Shown piece after piece: positions 1-7,103 of a stretch of DNA of 54,789 nt. The position numbers were made by a program, and so were the translations under genes. Source of the stretch: Chitinophaga pinensis (lineage in GTDB: Bacteria > Bacteroidota > Bacteroidia > M30B66); NCBI GenBank assembly GCA_945883545.1, contig CAMCXT010000020.1, positions 1 through 54,789 on the forward strand, read 5' to 3'. Below the pieces are notes generated by a model, which saw only the letters and a list, made by a program, of their open reading frames with translations, made no database searches and was not told where the DNA came from. Position 1 is the stretch's first letter. Every line of letters begins with the position of its first letter.

Positions 1-320
1 ACCTCAGTGAGGATGATAAATCGATATCCTTGAAGTGGACAATCCTGCAAATATTGGAAACGGAATTTCACATTGTCCAACTTGTTGGCAGCAATCGCGA
101 TATCGAGTGTAGGCTGATGGATGTCGATCCCGAGGATTTCGGAATTGTCGATTAAACCCAGTGGAATGGTAACATTTCCTGTTCCTGCGCCCACATCGAG
201 CACTCTGGCTTGTTTACCTGGTTCTCGGAGACGTTCGATAGTGTCGTAAATCCACTCTAAACGGCTTAGGTGACAAGGATATTCGGTGTAATCGGTGTAT
301 TTTAGTGCTTCCTGTTTCAT
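1..320 (-). CDS. Class I SAM-dependent methyltransferase, N-terminal part (runs off the left edge)
   Basis: The frame reads leftward from an ATG at 318-320 and is still open at base 1, so only about 106 N-terminal residues are present. Around residues 40-50 it shows a typical motif I (VLDVGAGTGNVTIPLG), the glycine-rich SAM-binding loop, followed by an acidic stretch (ILGIDIHQ) that would bind the ribose. This supports a Rossmann-fold methyltransferase but not a substrate. Its start codon overlaps the stop of the upstream 2OG oxygenase by one base (TGATG), so the two are probably translationally coupled and may modify the same small molecule or glycan; that link is inference. Confidence 0.8.
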   Translation of the reverse strand, partial: MKQEALKYTDYTEYPCHLSRLEWIYDTIERLREPGKQARVLDVGAGTGNVTIPLGLIDNSEILGIDIHQPTLDIAIAANKLDNVKFRFQYLQDCPLQGYRFIILTE

Positions 321-1108
321 CAGAACTTCACGCCGGCTTTCTTCAGAATGCGTTTGGCGGTATTTTTTAAGGTTTCCTTAACGTCGGTTTTTACTTTTTT
401 CATCATCCCTTCTTCTGGGCGAGCCTTGAAAATGGTATCGTGGTATCCTTTGGCATCCTCACGCAATGTGGTGTAGTAATAACCATAAAACGATTTGCGT
501 GTTTCTCCTTCAGGAACAGAAATTTTGCCGTAACCGTGATAAGAAATTTCGTTGGTTTCGAAAATTACACATCGGTTAAAAGATGGCAAATAAGCTTGTT
601 CGAGCTTGGTAACATCTGCATTCCACAACTCGATCTTCCCACCGTATTCTTCTTTCCAGTTTTTATTGAGGAAAATAAGCAAGTTGATTCGGCGATGGAT
701 ATTTTCGTTGTAGTGAATATTGAAATCGATGTGAATATCAAGATAACTTCCATCTCCACCTTGGTGAACGCCCATTCCCAATGCATCTTCAACAGAGAAA
801 AGGTCTTCGATGCTGGTAATTTGACTAACAGCCTTGTAAAATTCAGGTGTGTTAAGCGCTGCGCGAAGTTGGGTGAATGATGGATCGAATTTGTCGAATC
901 CTGAGCCTTCCGATTTGTTTTCGTTCAAACCAGTGTAAGTACGCGTCATTTTATCTAAACCCGGAAAATTCGAGTAAAGATGATCGGCGAATGATGAATC
1001 TAGAAAATTATCGATCGATATATGTCGATAAGGTTTACCTGCGTTAAACTGCGCTTGAAGGGCTTGCAGATTGGCAGGATCGAAGAAAGATGCAGGTATA
1101 ATTTCCAT
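320..1108 (-). CDS. 2OG-Fe(II) oxygenase family protein
   Basis: 262 residues, predicted to be a soluble double-stranded beta-helix dioxygenase that uses Fe(II) and 2-oxoglutarate to hydroxylate a substrate. The metal triad is visible: H126 and D128 in YLDIHIDFN, then H191 in EISYHGYG; R204 in GETRKSF is placed to bind 2-oxoglutarate. The size and the prolyl-4-hydroxylase-like spacing fit the family. The C-terminal 40 residues are rich in lysine and have no assigned role. The downstream gene, overlapping by one base, is a methyltransferase, so the two probably act in one tailoring pathway. A -7 promoter element lies 16 bases upstream of the start. The substrate is unknown. Confidence 0.8.
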   Translation of the reverse strand: MEIIPASFFDPANLQALQAQFNAGKPYRHISIDNFLDSSFADHLYSNFPGLDKMTRTYTGLNENKSEGSGFDKFDPSFTQLRAALNTPEFYKAVSQITSIEDLFSVEDALGMGVHQGGDGSYLDIHIDFNIHYNENIHRRINLLIFLNKNWKEEYGGKIELWNADVTKLEQAYLPSFNRCVIFETNEISYHGYGKISVPEGETRKSFYGYYYTTLREDAKGYHDTIFKARPEEGMMKKVKTDVKETLKNTAKRILKKAGVKF

Positions 1109-1124
1109 AGCGTGTTACAGCTCG

Positions 1125-1132
1125 CAAATGTA
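1125..1132 (-). promoter_or_regulatory. Bacteroidota -7 element (TACATTTG) for the 2OG oxygenase gene
   Basis: On the minus strand the sequence reads TACATTTG, an exact TAnnTTTG match. It ends 16 bases before the ATG at 1108, leaving a leader of roughly a dozen bases. I see no good -33 TTTG at the usual spacing. Confidence 0.5.
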
Positions 1133-1172
1133 GTAAAAGCCAATGCCTTTCGCGATGTTGAATCTGTTTAGG

Positions 1173-1637
1173 TTACAGAATGTTGATCTGACGAGAAAAT
1201 CCTTGCTCGAGTGTGATGAAGGTTTCGGTACGTTGAATTCCACTCATGGGTTGAATTTTCTCGTTGAGCACTTCGCGCAAATGGTTGGTATCTCTACAAA
1301 GTACTTTCGCAAAAATGCTGTAAATACCTGTGGTGTAATGAAGCTCTACAATTTCCGGAATGGCTTTCATTTGCTCTCTAACATCTAAATACGCTGAACC
1401 TTTGTCGAGGAAAACGCCGATGAATGCACAAATGTCATATCCAACTACAGAAGGGTTAATGATTAATTGAGAACCTGTTACAACACCCAAATCGACCATT
1501 TTTTTCATCCTCACGTGGATGGTTCCAGCCGAAACATCTAACTGCTTTGCGATTTCAGTGTATGGCACCACCGCATCTTGCATGAGTATGGTTAGAATCT
1601 TACGGTCAAGTTGATCAATTTCAGCGCCTTTGCTCAT
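1173..1637 (-). CDS. Lrp/AsnC family transcriptional regulator
   Basis: 154 residues, the usual length of the leucine-responsive/asparagine regulator family. Residues about 8-55 form the AsnC-type helix-turn-helix (LDRKILTILMQDAVVPYTEI, then QLDVSAGTIHVRMKKMVDLG). Residues about 70-145 form the RAM ligand-binding and oligomerisation domain, including VELHYTTGIYSIFAKVLC. Such proteins assemble as octamers and sense an amino acid. No amino-acid gene adjoins it, so its ligand and targets cannot be read from context. It is a single gene with about 200 bases free upstream, enough for an autoregulated promoter. Confidence 0.93.
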   Translation of the reverse strand: MSKGAEIDQLDRKILTILMQDAVVPYTEIAKQLDVSAGTIHVRMKKMVDLGVVTGSQLIINPSVVGYDICAFIGVFLDKGSAYLDVREQMKAIPEIVELHYTTGIYSIFAKVLCRDTNHLREVLNEKIQPMSGIQRTETFITLEQGFSRQINIL

Positions 1638-1846
1638 TTTGTAGATTGTTCGATATCTGTGGGCAAATATCCAACTTCTTTATTGATAATACAAAATAAT
1701 AACTGATTAATTATCGAAATGCTAAAATTGAAGATAACCTTAAGCAAGCATTACAAGCATATCAACTCTAACCAACCTTGAAGATTATCTGGTTTTTTAA
1801 CCAATAATTAAGGCTTACGGATTAAGCTCCGAATACTTGTTTGTGG

Positions 1847-2137
1847 TTAATGGTTTTCATTCAAATATTTTCGCTCGAACCAAAATGTTCCAAGCGGAAT
1901 AAATGAAACCAAGAGCGCAAGTGCCACCTTGAAAAAATGCCATCCACTACTTATCCAAACATTCAACAACAAACCACAATAAGCAACAAACAAAACACCA
2001 TGAATCCAACCGAGAATCTTTACTGGAAGCGGAATTCCTGCCATGTATTTCAATGGCATCCCGATCAATAAAAGCAAAACAAACGACCAACCTTCTATGA
2101 TGGCTATCATTCTAAATTGCTTGCTTGCTTTGTCCAT
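1847..2137 (-). CDS. DUF3817 family small integral membrane protein
   Basis: 96 residues from the ATG at 2137 (MDKASKQFRM). A longer reading to 2188 is open but would overlap the upstream RNase D gene and add residues unlike the family. There are three hydrophobic segments, including FVLLLLIGMPLKYMAG, then GWIHGVLFVAYCGLLLNVWI and KVALALLVSFIPLGTFWFER. The conserved pattern of the DUF3817 (YdzA-like) family is recognisable: the EGWSF start, the WIHGVLF motif and the PLGTFW.E ending. Function is unknown. It starts 13 bases after the RNase D stop, so it is likely cotranscribed with it. Confidence 0.8.
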   Translation of the reverse strand: MDKASKQFRMIAIIEGWSFVLLLLIGMPLKYMAGIPLPVKILGWIHGVLFVAYCGLLLNVWISSGWHFFKVALALLVSFIPLGTFWFERKYLNENH

Positions 2138-2150
2138 AATTATTAAGGCT

Positions 2151-3302
2151 TCAGTCGATTGAAAACCCGAGCTGTTTAGCTGTTTCAATGATTAAATTTC
2201 GTCGGTAAAGGTAAGGCAGAGCTTCTAACTTTAATCGACCCGATGCGAGTTCTGTCATCGTTTTTTCATTCAGCAAATACGCTGCGGTAAATGTGCCGTA
2301 TTGTTCTGCGATTTTTTCAAGTATCGGCCTGTATTTCTCCTCTACCAAAGCTGCGATTCGCTTCCTTTCATGAAAAAGTGCATCACGTTCGCCTTGCGAC
2401 AAATTCGTGCTTCCCGACCGCTTATTGAGTTTCATTTGATCGGCTTCTTGTTGGCCTTTTTCCCAAGCCTGTTGATATGCATCCTTGGATTCGCGGTTTC
2501 GCAAAGATGGATGCAAACCTTCGAGCTCAGTCCACTTATCGAATAGTTCGGGATGGAAAGTTAAATCCATCAACACTTCCCGCGGAGCGATCTGAAAACC
2601 TGGTTTGTTGAGTTTTCGTGCAATGCCATCACGAACACCCATCATTTCATTATAGATATGCAAGAAATACGGTGGAAGTTTGCGCTCATCGTCTTTGTTT
2701 ACGAACCATCCAGGTCGCTTCTCCTCCACCCTGTATGAATCCCATGCGGCATTCTCCTGATTTACAAAATCCAAAACACCTTTCTCTACTGCTTTATCAA
2801 GGAGCAATTGCTTCAATTCGGGCAAAAACAAAACATCTCGCGCAGCATACACCCATTGTGGATCTTTGAGCGGACGACGGGTCCAATCGGTGCGCTGTTG
2901 CGATTTATCGAGCTGAATCCCCAAACAATTCAACAACAAATTACCTAACGAAAATGCTTCAAAATCGAGTAAACGAGCAGTTCGTTCTGAATCGAAAATA
3001 TTCACAGGGAAACAACCTTGCTGATGCAACAAATTCAAATCTTCGCCAGGAGCGTGCATGATTTTGAGCGGCACTTCTTGTTCAAGGAAACGGTAAAGTG
3101 GTTTCAGATCGATGCCTGTTAATGGATCAATGAGCCACGACATTTTTCCATCACTCACCTGAATTAAACACAAGGTAAAACCATAGGCAAATCGGTCGCG
3201 GTCGAACTCGAGATCCAAGGCTATCTCCTTCGTATCTTTCAAGCTATCAAGACATTCTAATAATGCCTTTTGATTTTCAACTTTTGTATAACTAAAATCC
3301 AA
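2151..3302 (-). CDS. rnd: Ribonuclease D (3'-5' exoribonuclease with HRDC domain)
   Basis: About 383 residues. The N-terminal DEDD exonuclease domain shows Exo I (ALDLEFDRDR), Exo II (HAPGEDLNLL) and Exo III with the Tyr of the DEDDy type (YAARDVLFLPEL); it would trim tRNA 3' ends. An HRDC nucleic-acid-binding domain follows at roughly residues 210-285. There is no upstream in-frame ATG. A TTG at 3323 would coincide with a TATGTTTG -7 element at 3321-3328, so it would lie at or before the transcription start. I therefore choose the next TTG, at 3302 (product begins LDFSYTKVENQ). The exact start is uncertain. The gene is divergent from mutL. Confidence 0.9.
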   Translation of the reverse strand: MDFSYTKVENQKALLECLDSLKDTKEIALDLEFDRDRFAYGFTLCLIQVSDGKMSWLIDPLTGIDLKPLYRFLEQEVPLKIMHAPGEDLNLLHQQGCFPVNIFDSERTARLLDFEAFSLGNLLLNCLGIQLDKSQQRTDWTRRPLKDPQWVYAARDVLFLPELKQLLLDKAVEKGVLDFVNQENAAWDSYRVEEKRPGWFVNKDDERKLPPYFLHIYNEMMGVRDGIARKLNKPGFQIAPREVLMDLTFHPELFDKWTELEGLHPSLRNRESKDAYQQAWEKGQQEADQMKLNKRSGSTNLSQGERDALFHERKRIAALVEEKYRPILEKIAEQYGTFTAAYLLNEKTMTELASGRLKLEALPYLYRRNLIIETAKQLGFSID

Positions 3303-3320
3303 TGTGATGTTTTGCTGCCT

Positions 3321-3328
3321 CAAACATA
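3321..3328 (-). promoter_or_regulatory. Bacteroidota -7 element (TATGTTTG) for rnd
   Basis: On the minus strand this reads TATGTTTG, an exact TAnnTTTG match. It lies 18 bases before the TTG at 3302, the same kind of spacing as upstream of mutL. No convincing -33 element was found. It decides against a start at 3323. Confidence 0.5.
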
Positions 3329-3428
3329 CAATTTTACCTGCTTATTCTAAATTATCGCTGCCATTTTGGATCATTTTTAGTAGATCATGTTGTTGGTTAT
3401 ATTCGCTAAAATTGAGGGACGGAAACGC

Positions 3429-3436
3429 TACCTTTG
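3429..3436 (+). promoter_or_regulatory. Bacteroidota -7 element (TACCTTTG) for mutL
   Basis: An exact TAnnTTTG match followed by C, ending 21 bases before the ATG at 3458. It overlaps the alternative in-frame start at 3434, which therefore cannot be the start of a transcript made from here. Confidence 0.6.
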
Positions 3437-3457
3437 CATCCCATTTTTCGAAAAAAC

Positions 3458-5263
3458 ATGTCAGGCATTATCCAACAACTTCCCGATCACGTTGCCAACC
3501 AGATTGCTGCTGGCGAAGTGATTCAGCGTCCCGCTTCGGCAGTGAAGGAACTGCTCGAGAATGCTGTGGATGCCGGTTCGAAAAATATTCAGTTGATTAT
3601 TAAAGACGGCGGGCGATCGTTGATCCAAGTGATCGACAATGGTTCGGGCATGACAGAATTCGATGCACGTTTGTGTTTTGCCCGACATGCTACCTCAAAA
3701 CTGAAAAATGCTGACGACCTATGGCACTTACGCACCATGGGCTTTAGAGGCGAAGCACTTGCTTCGGTTGCAGCCGTGGCACAAGTTGAAATGCGTACCC
3801 GCAGAAAGGAAGATGAAACTGGCATTTTGATCCAAATTGAGGGTTCCGAAATTGTGCTTCAAGAGCCAATCAGCGCGCCACATGGAACATCGATCGCTGT
3901 AAAAAACCTGTTTTATAATGTGCCTGCACGCAGGAATTTCCTCAAATCGAACCCTGTTGAGACACGTCACATTCTCGAAGAATTTTACCGTGTAGCCCTT
4001 GCATTTCCGGAAATCGCCTTTTCGCTCATCAACAACGGCGAGGAAGTGCATCGCTTGATGGCTTCAACTTTCAAGCAACGCATCGTTTCGTTGTTTGGAA
4101 ATTCGTGGAACGAGAAGCTGCTCATGGTGAAGGAAGAACATACTTCAGTGAAAGTTACTGGTTTCATCGGAAAACCTGATGCCGCAAAGAAAACACGAGG
4201 CGATCAATACTTCTTCATCAACAATAGATTCATCAAAAACACCTACTTGAATCACGCGGTTCAGGCAGCATACATGGACCTTTTGCCATCGGGCGACTTC
4301 CCTGTGTACTTCATTCGTTTCGAGGTTGATCCAGCCACCATCGATGTGAACATTCATCCCACCAAAACGGAGATAAAGTTCGAAGACGATCGCACGGTGT
4401 ATGGCATTTTACGGTCGGCAGTGAAAAAAGCCATTGGTTCCTATGCCCTATCACCGAGCTTGGATTTTGAAATCGAACTTCCTTTCGTAAGTATCGCTGG
4501 CAAAAACACCGAAATTCGACCACCACAGATTCAAGTCAACCCGGATTACAATCCTTTCACCAATCCAAATCCGGGAAGCAAAAGCGGTCCAGCGCAACCT
4601 AATGCGATGCAGGCAATTAGTAAAATTCGTTGGGAAGAAATCGCAGGTGCGCCTGAAGTTAATCCTGCACAACTCATTCCGCAAGAAAGCGATCATGCCG
4701 AAAAGAGCTTGCCTTGGTTATTGCACGGAAAATACATTTGTAGTCAGGTTAAAAGTGGCTTGATGTTGATTGATCTTCAAGGTGCGAGAGAAAGGATTCA
4801 TTTTGAGCGCTTCATGCACCGAGAGGAACACCATGGCGCCTCTCAACAACTATTGTTTCCAGTAGTGAAGGAGCTCAGCAGCCCTGATACAGAACTGATC
4901 CGAGCATTAGAAAGTGAATTGAAATCGTTGGGATTCGACTTTGAATATTTCGGGAAGCAAACCATCAAAATCAATGGAGTTCCAGCCGAAATGTTGGATG
5001 CTGATGCCAAAGAAATAATAGAAAGCATCTTGGAAGAGTTCAAGAAAGGTCAACAAGATTTACGCCTCAACCGCTTGGAAAACTTAGCGAAAACACTGGC
5101 TATGCAAGCAGCGCGTCACCTTCCAAAGCAGCAAAGTCCTGAACAACTCCTCAAACTGATTGAGCGTTTATTTGCCTGTGAAACTCCAGGTTTTTCGCCT
5201 AGTGGAAAGCAAACCATCAGCATCCTGTCGATCGACGATTTAGCGTCTCGATTTGGGAAATAA
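3458..5263 (+). CDS. mutL: DNA mismatch repair protein MutL
   Basis: 601 residues from the ATG at 3458 (MSGIIQQLPDHVANQIAAGE). The N-terminal GHKL ATPase is textbook: IAAGEVIQRPASAVKELLEN (Mg-binding E and N), IDNGSGM, TMGFRGEALASVAAV, and the MutL signature around GTSIAVKNLFYNVPARR. The transducer domain follows to about residue 330, then a linker, then a C-terminal dimerisation domain from about 425. In the C-terminal domain the endonuclease motif DQHAxxE reads DLQGARE (D439-E445), and the usual CPHGRP reads SPSGKQ (S580-Q585). The metal-dependent nicking site therefore appears lost. The protein should still couple MutS recognition to downstream steps. Monocistronic as far as can be seen. 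Confidence 0.97.
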   Translation: MSGIIQQLPDHVANQIAAGEVIQRPASAVKELLENAVDAGSKNIQLIIKDGGRSLIQVIDNGSGMTEFDARLCFARHATSKLKNADDLWHLRTMGFRGEALASVAAVAQVEMRTRRKEDETGILIQIEGSEIVLQEPISAPHGTSIAVKNLFYNVPARRNFLKSNPVETRHILEEFYRVALAFPEIAFSLINNGEEVHRLMASTFKQRIVSLFGNSWNEKLLMVKEEHTSVKVTGFIGKPDAAKKTRGDQYFFINNRFIKNTYLNHAVQAAYMDLLPSGDFPVYFIRFEVDPATIDVNIHPTKTEIKFEDDRTVYGILRSAVKKAIGSYALSPSLDFEIELPFVSIAGKNTEIRPPQIQVNPDYNPFTNPNPGSKSGPAQPNAMQAISKIRWEEIAGAPEVNPAQLIPQESDHAEKSLPWLLHGKYICSQVKSGLMLIDLQGARERIHFERFMHREEHHGASQQLLFPVVKELSSPDTELIRALESELKSLGFDFEYFGKQTIKINGVPAEMLDADAKEIIESILEEFKKGQQDLRLNRLENLAKTLAMQAARHLPKQQSPEQLLKLIERLFACETPGFSPSGKQTISILSIDDLASRFGK

Positions 5264-5372
5264 TTGCAATTAGAAAGCTTCTTTAGTCAGCCTTCCAATA
5301 CAAGCTCTTTTAGATTCACGATAGGTTAAACAGTGCTTAACAATAGATCTATCGGTCAATGTCTGAAATATT

Positions 5373-5380
5373 TACCTTTG
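5373..5380 (+). promoter_or_regulatory. Bacteroidota -7 element (TACCTTTG) for the rhomboid-kinase gene group
   Basis: An exact TAnnTTTG match, only 8 bases before the ATG at 5389. The predicted transcript would begin within a few bases of the start codon. It also argues against the longer reading from 5359, which lies upstream of the element. Confidence 0.55.
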
Positions 5381-5388
5381 GATCCTCG

Positions 5389-6234
5389 ATGAACAACTAT
5401 TTCAAAGCAAAATCTGCCACACCGAATGTGGTGCGCAGTTTAATTATTATCAATGTCGTAGCTTACCTTTTGATGCTCGGCGCTATCGAATACGGAGGCA
5501 GATTGCCGATGGATATCATGGCACTTCATAGCTGGATGTCGCCTCTTTTCCAGCCTTGGCAGTTGATTTCACATATGTTTCTTCATAGTACCGATGGGAT
5601 TTTCCATCTGTTTTTCAATATGATAGGCTTGTGGATGTTTGGTTCGGCGCTCGAACAACATTGGGGTTCAAAGCGCTTCTTGATTTACTATTTCGTTTGT
5701 GGAATTGGCGCTGCATTGCTTCACAATACGATCACAGGATTTCAATTTGCACCCATGATTGCGGATGCCGACATTTACATGAGTGCTCCATCGTATACCA
5801 ACTTCGAAGCTTTTGTATCTAACTATTTACCTGGCTCTTTTGAGAACGACCAGATCAATAATTTCTTGGTCGAATGGCACAAAGACCGGTTGAACCCCGG
5901 TTATCTAAGTGAATCGGTAATGTTTGTTGATGAGGTTGTTCAATTCCGGATGAATATCCCAACAGTTGGAGCTTCAGGAGCCATTTATGGACTTTTGTTG
6001 GCATTCGGAATGACTTTCCCGAACGCGATGATCATGATGTTGATTCCGCCAATTCCAATGAAGGCGAAATATTTTGTGGTCGTTTTTGGAGCCATCGAAT
6101 TAACCATGGGATTGCGTAACAACCTAGAAGACAACGTGGCACACTTCGCGCACTTGGGTGGAATGTTGTTCGGGATTTTAATAATCCTTTGGTACAAAAA
6201 ACAAGACCGCAACAGGAACGTTAACCATCTATGA
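5389..6234 (+). CDS. Rhomboid family intramembrane serine protease (first of a tandem pair)
   Basis: 281 residues from the ATG at 5389 (MNNYFKAKSA). About six membrane segments. The first loop carries SHMFLHS and HLFFNMIGLWMFG, the conserved rhomboid HxxxN region. The catalytic dyad is visible: S196 in VGASGAIYG (GxSG) and H255 in AHFAHLGGMLFG. An insert of about 70 residues (roughly 115-185, polar and aromatic) separates the early membrane segments from the GxSG helix and would form a large loop. The family cuts membrane-spanning substrates inside the bilayer. The stop overlaps the next gene's start (ATGA). Substrate unknown. Confidence 0.9.
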   Translation: MNNYFKAKSATPNVVRSLIIINVVAYLLMLGAIEYGGRLPMDIMALHSWMSPLFQPWQLISHMFLHSTDGIFHLFFNMIGLWMFGSALEQHWGSKRFLIYYFVCGIGAALLHNTITGFQFAPMIADADIYMSAPSYTNFEAFVSNYLPGSFENDQINNFLVEWHKDRLNPGYLSESVMFVDEVVQFRMNIPTVGASGAIYGLLLAFGMTFPNAMIMMLIPPIPMKAKYFVVVFGAIELTMGLRNNLEDNVAHFAHLGGMLFGILIILWYKKQDRNRNVNHL

Positions 6235-7100
6235 ATCAACTACGATTTCATTGGGCAGTATCGAATGCTGGAACACGATTAATTATCGCCAGTGTAGCGG
6301 TATTTCTGATCATTAATGTTCCGTTGTCGCTGCTTCATTTGTTGAACATAGGCGATATCGAAGGCATGATCAACAAATGGTTGCTTTTGCCGGGCAATTT
6401 TGGAGAATTCATCTTCAAACCATGGACATTGTTCACGCACATGTTCATGCACACCAGTTTATTGCATTTGATTTTTAACATGTTGACACTCTATTTTTCT
6501 TGTCAGCTGTTTAGCCGTTATTTCGATGATCGCCGCTTGATCAATGTGTATTTTGTAGGCGGATTTGCAGGTGCATTGGTGTTCTTGGTGTCGGTAAATG
6601 TGTTCCCACTATTTACTTCGATGGGCCAAGACTTTACTGCTGCAGGTGCTTCTGCGGCTATTTTATCAGTCTTAATTGCGATTTCAGCCTATCGGCCAGA
6701 TGATGAAGTGTTCCTTTTTGGGGCAATCCGGTTGAAGCTTATGTGGCTTGCAACCATCATTGTTTTGCTCGATTTGTTGCAGATCAGGTCATCGAATGCA
6801 GCTGGTCATCTTGCCCACCTTGGAGGCGCTGCTTTTGGCGTTTTGTGGGCTATTCAGCTAAGAAAAGGAAACGACATTTCAGCATTTTTTGGAAAGGTTC
6901 AAGACTTATTCAAACCGGGAAGAAAAGCAAAAATGCGGGTTGCTCACCGCCGTCCATTAAAAGATGAAGATTACAATTTATCGAAGAAAGAGCAGCAGAT
7001 GCAAGTGGATGAAATTCTAGATAAAATTTCCAGATCTGGTTACGATAGCTTGAGTAAAGAAGAAAAATCGCGTTTATTTGAATTAACCAAGGACAAATAG
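6231..7100 (+). CDS. Rhomboid family protein with C-terminal DUF6576-like tail (second of the pair)
   Basis: 289 residues. Same fold as its neighbour: THMFMHTSLLHLIFNMLTL in the first loop, serine S141 in AAGASAAILS, and histidine H196 in GHLAHLGGAAFG. The residue after the serine is Ala, not Gly (GASA instead of GASG), so activity may be altered. After about residue 210 comes a soluble tail with a charged helical module (residues 240-289, SKKEQQMQVDEILDKIS, LSKEEKSRLFELT) typical of the paired Bacteroidota rhomboids (DUF6576). It overlaps the upstream rhomboid by 4 bases and is followed after 3 bases by a histidine kinase gene, so all three are probably one transcript. Confidence 0.88.
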   Translation: MNQLRFHWAVSNAGTRLIIASVAVFLIINVPLSLLHLLNIGDIEGMINKWLLLPGNFGEFIFKPWTLFTHMFMHTSLLHLIFNMLTLYFSCQLFSRYFDDRRLINVYFVGGFAGALVFLVSVNVFPLFTSMGQDFTAAGASAAILSVLIAISAYRPDDEVFLFGAIRLKLMWLATIIVLLDLLQIRSSNAAGHLAHLGGAAFGVLWAIQLRKGNDISAFFGKVQDLFKPGRKAKMRVAHRRPLKDEDYNLSKKEQQMQVDEILDKISRSGYDSLSKEEKSRLFELTKDK

Positions 7101-7103
7101 CCG

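Noticed and set aside
5359-5388. Longer start for the first rhomboid gene
   Set aside because: The ten extra codons contain the -7 element TACCTTTG at 5373-5380, so the region is promoter, not coding.
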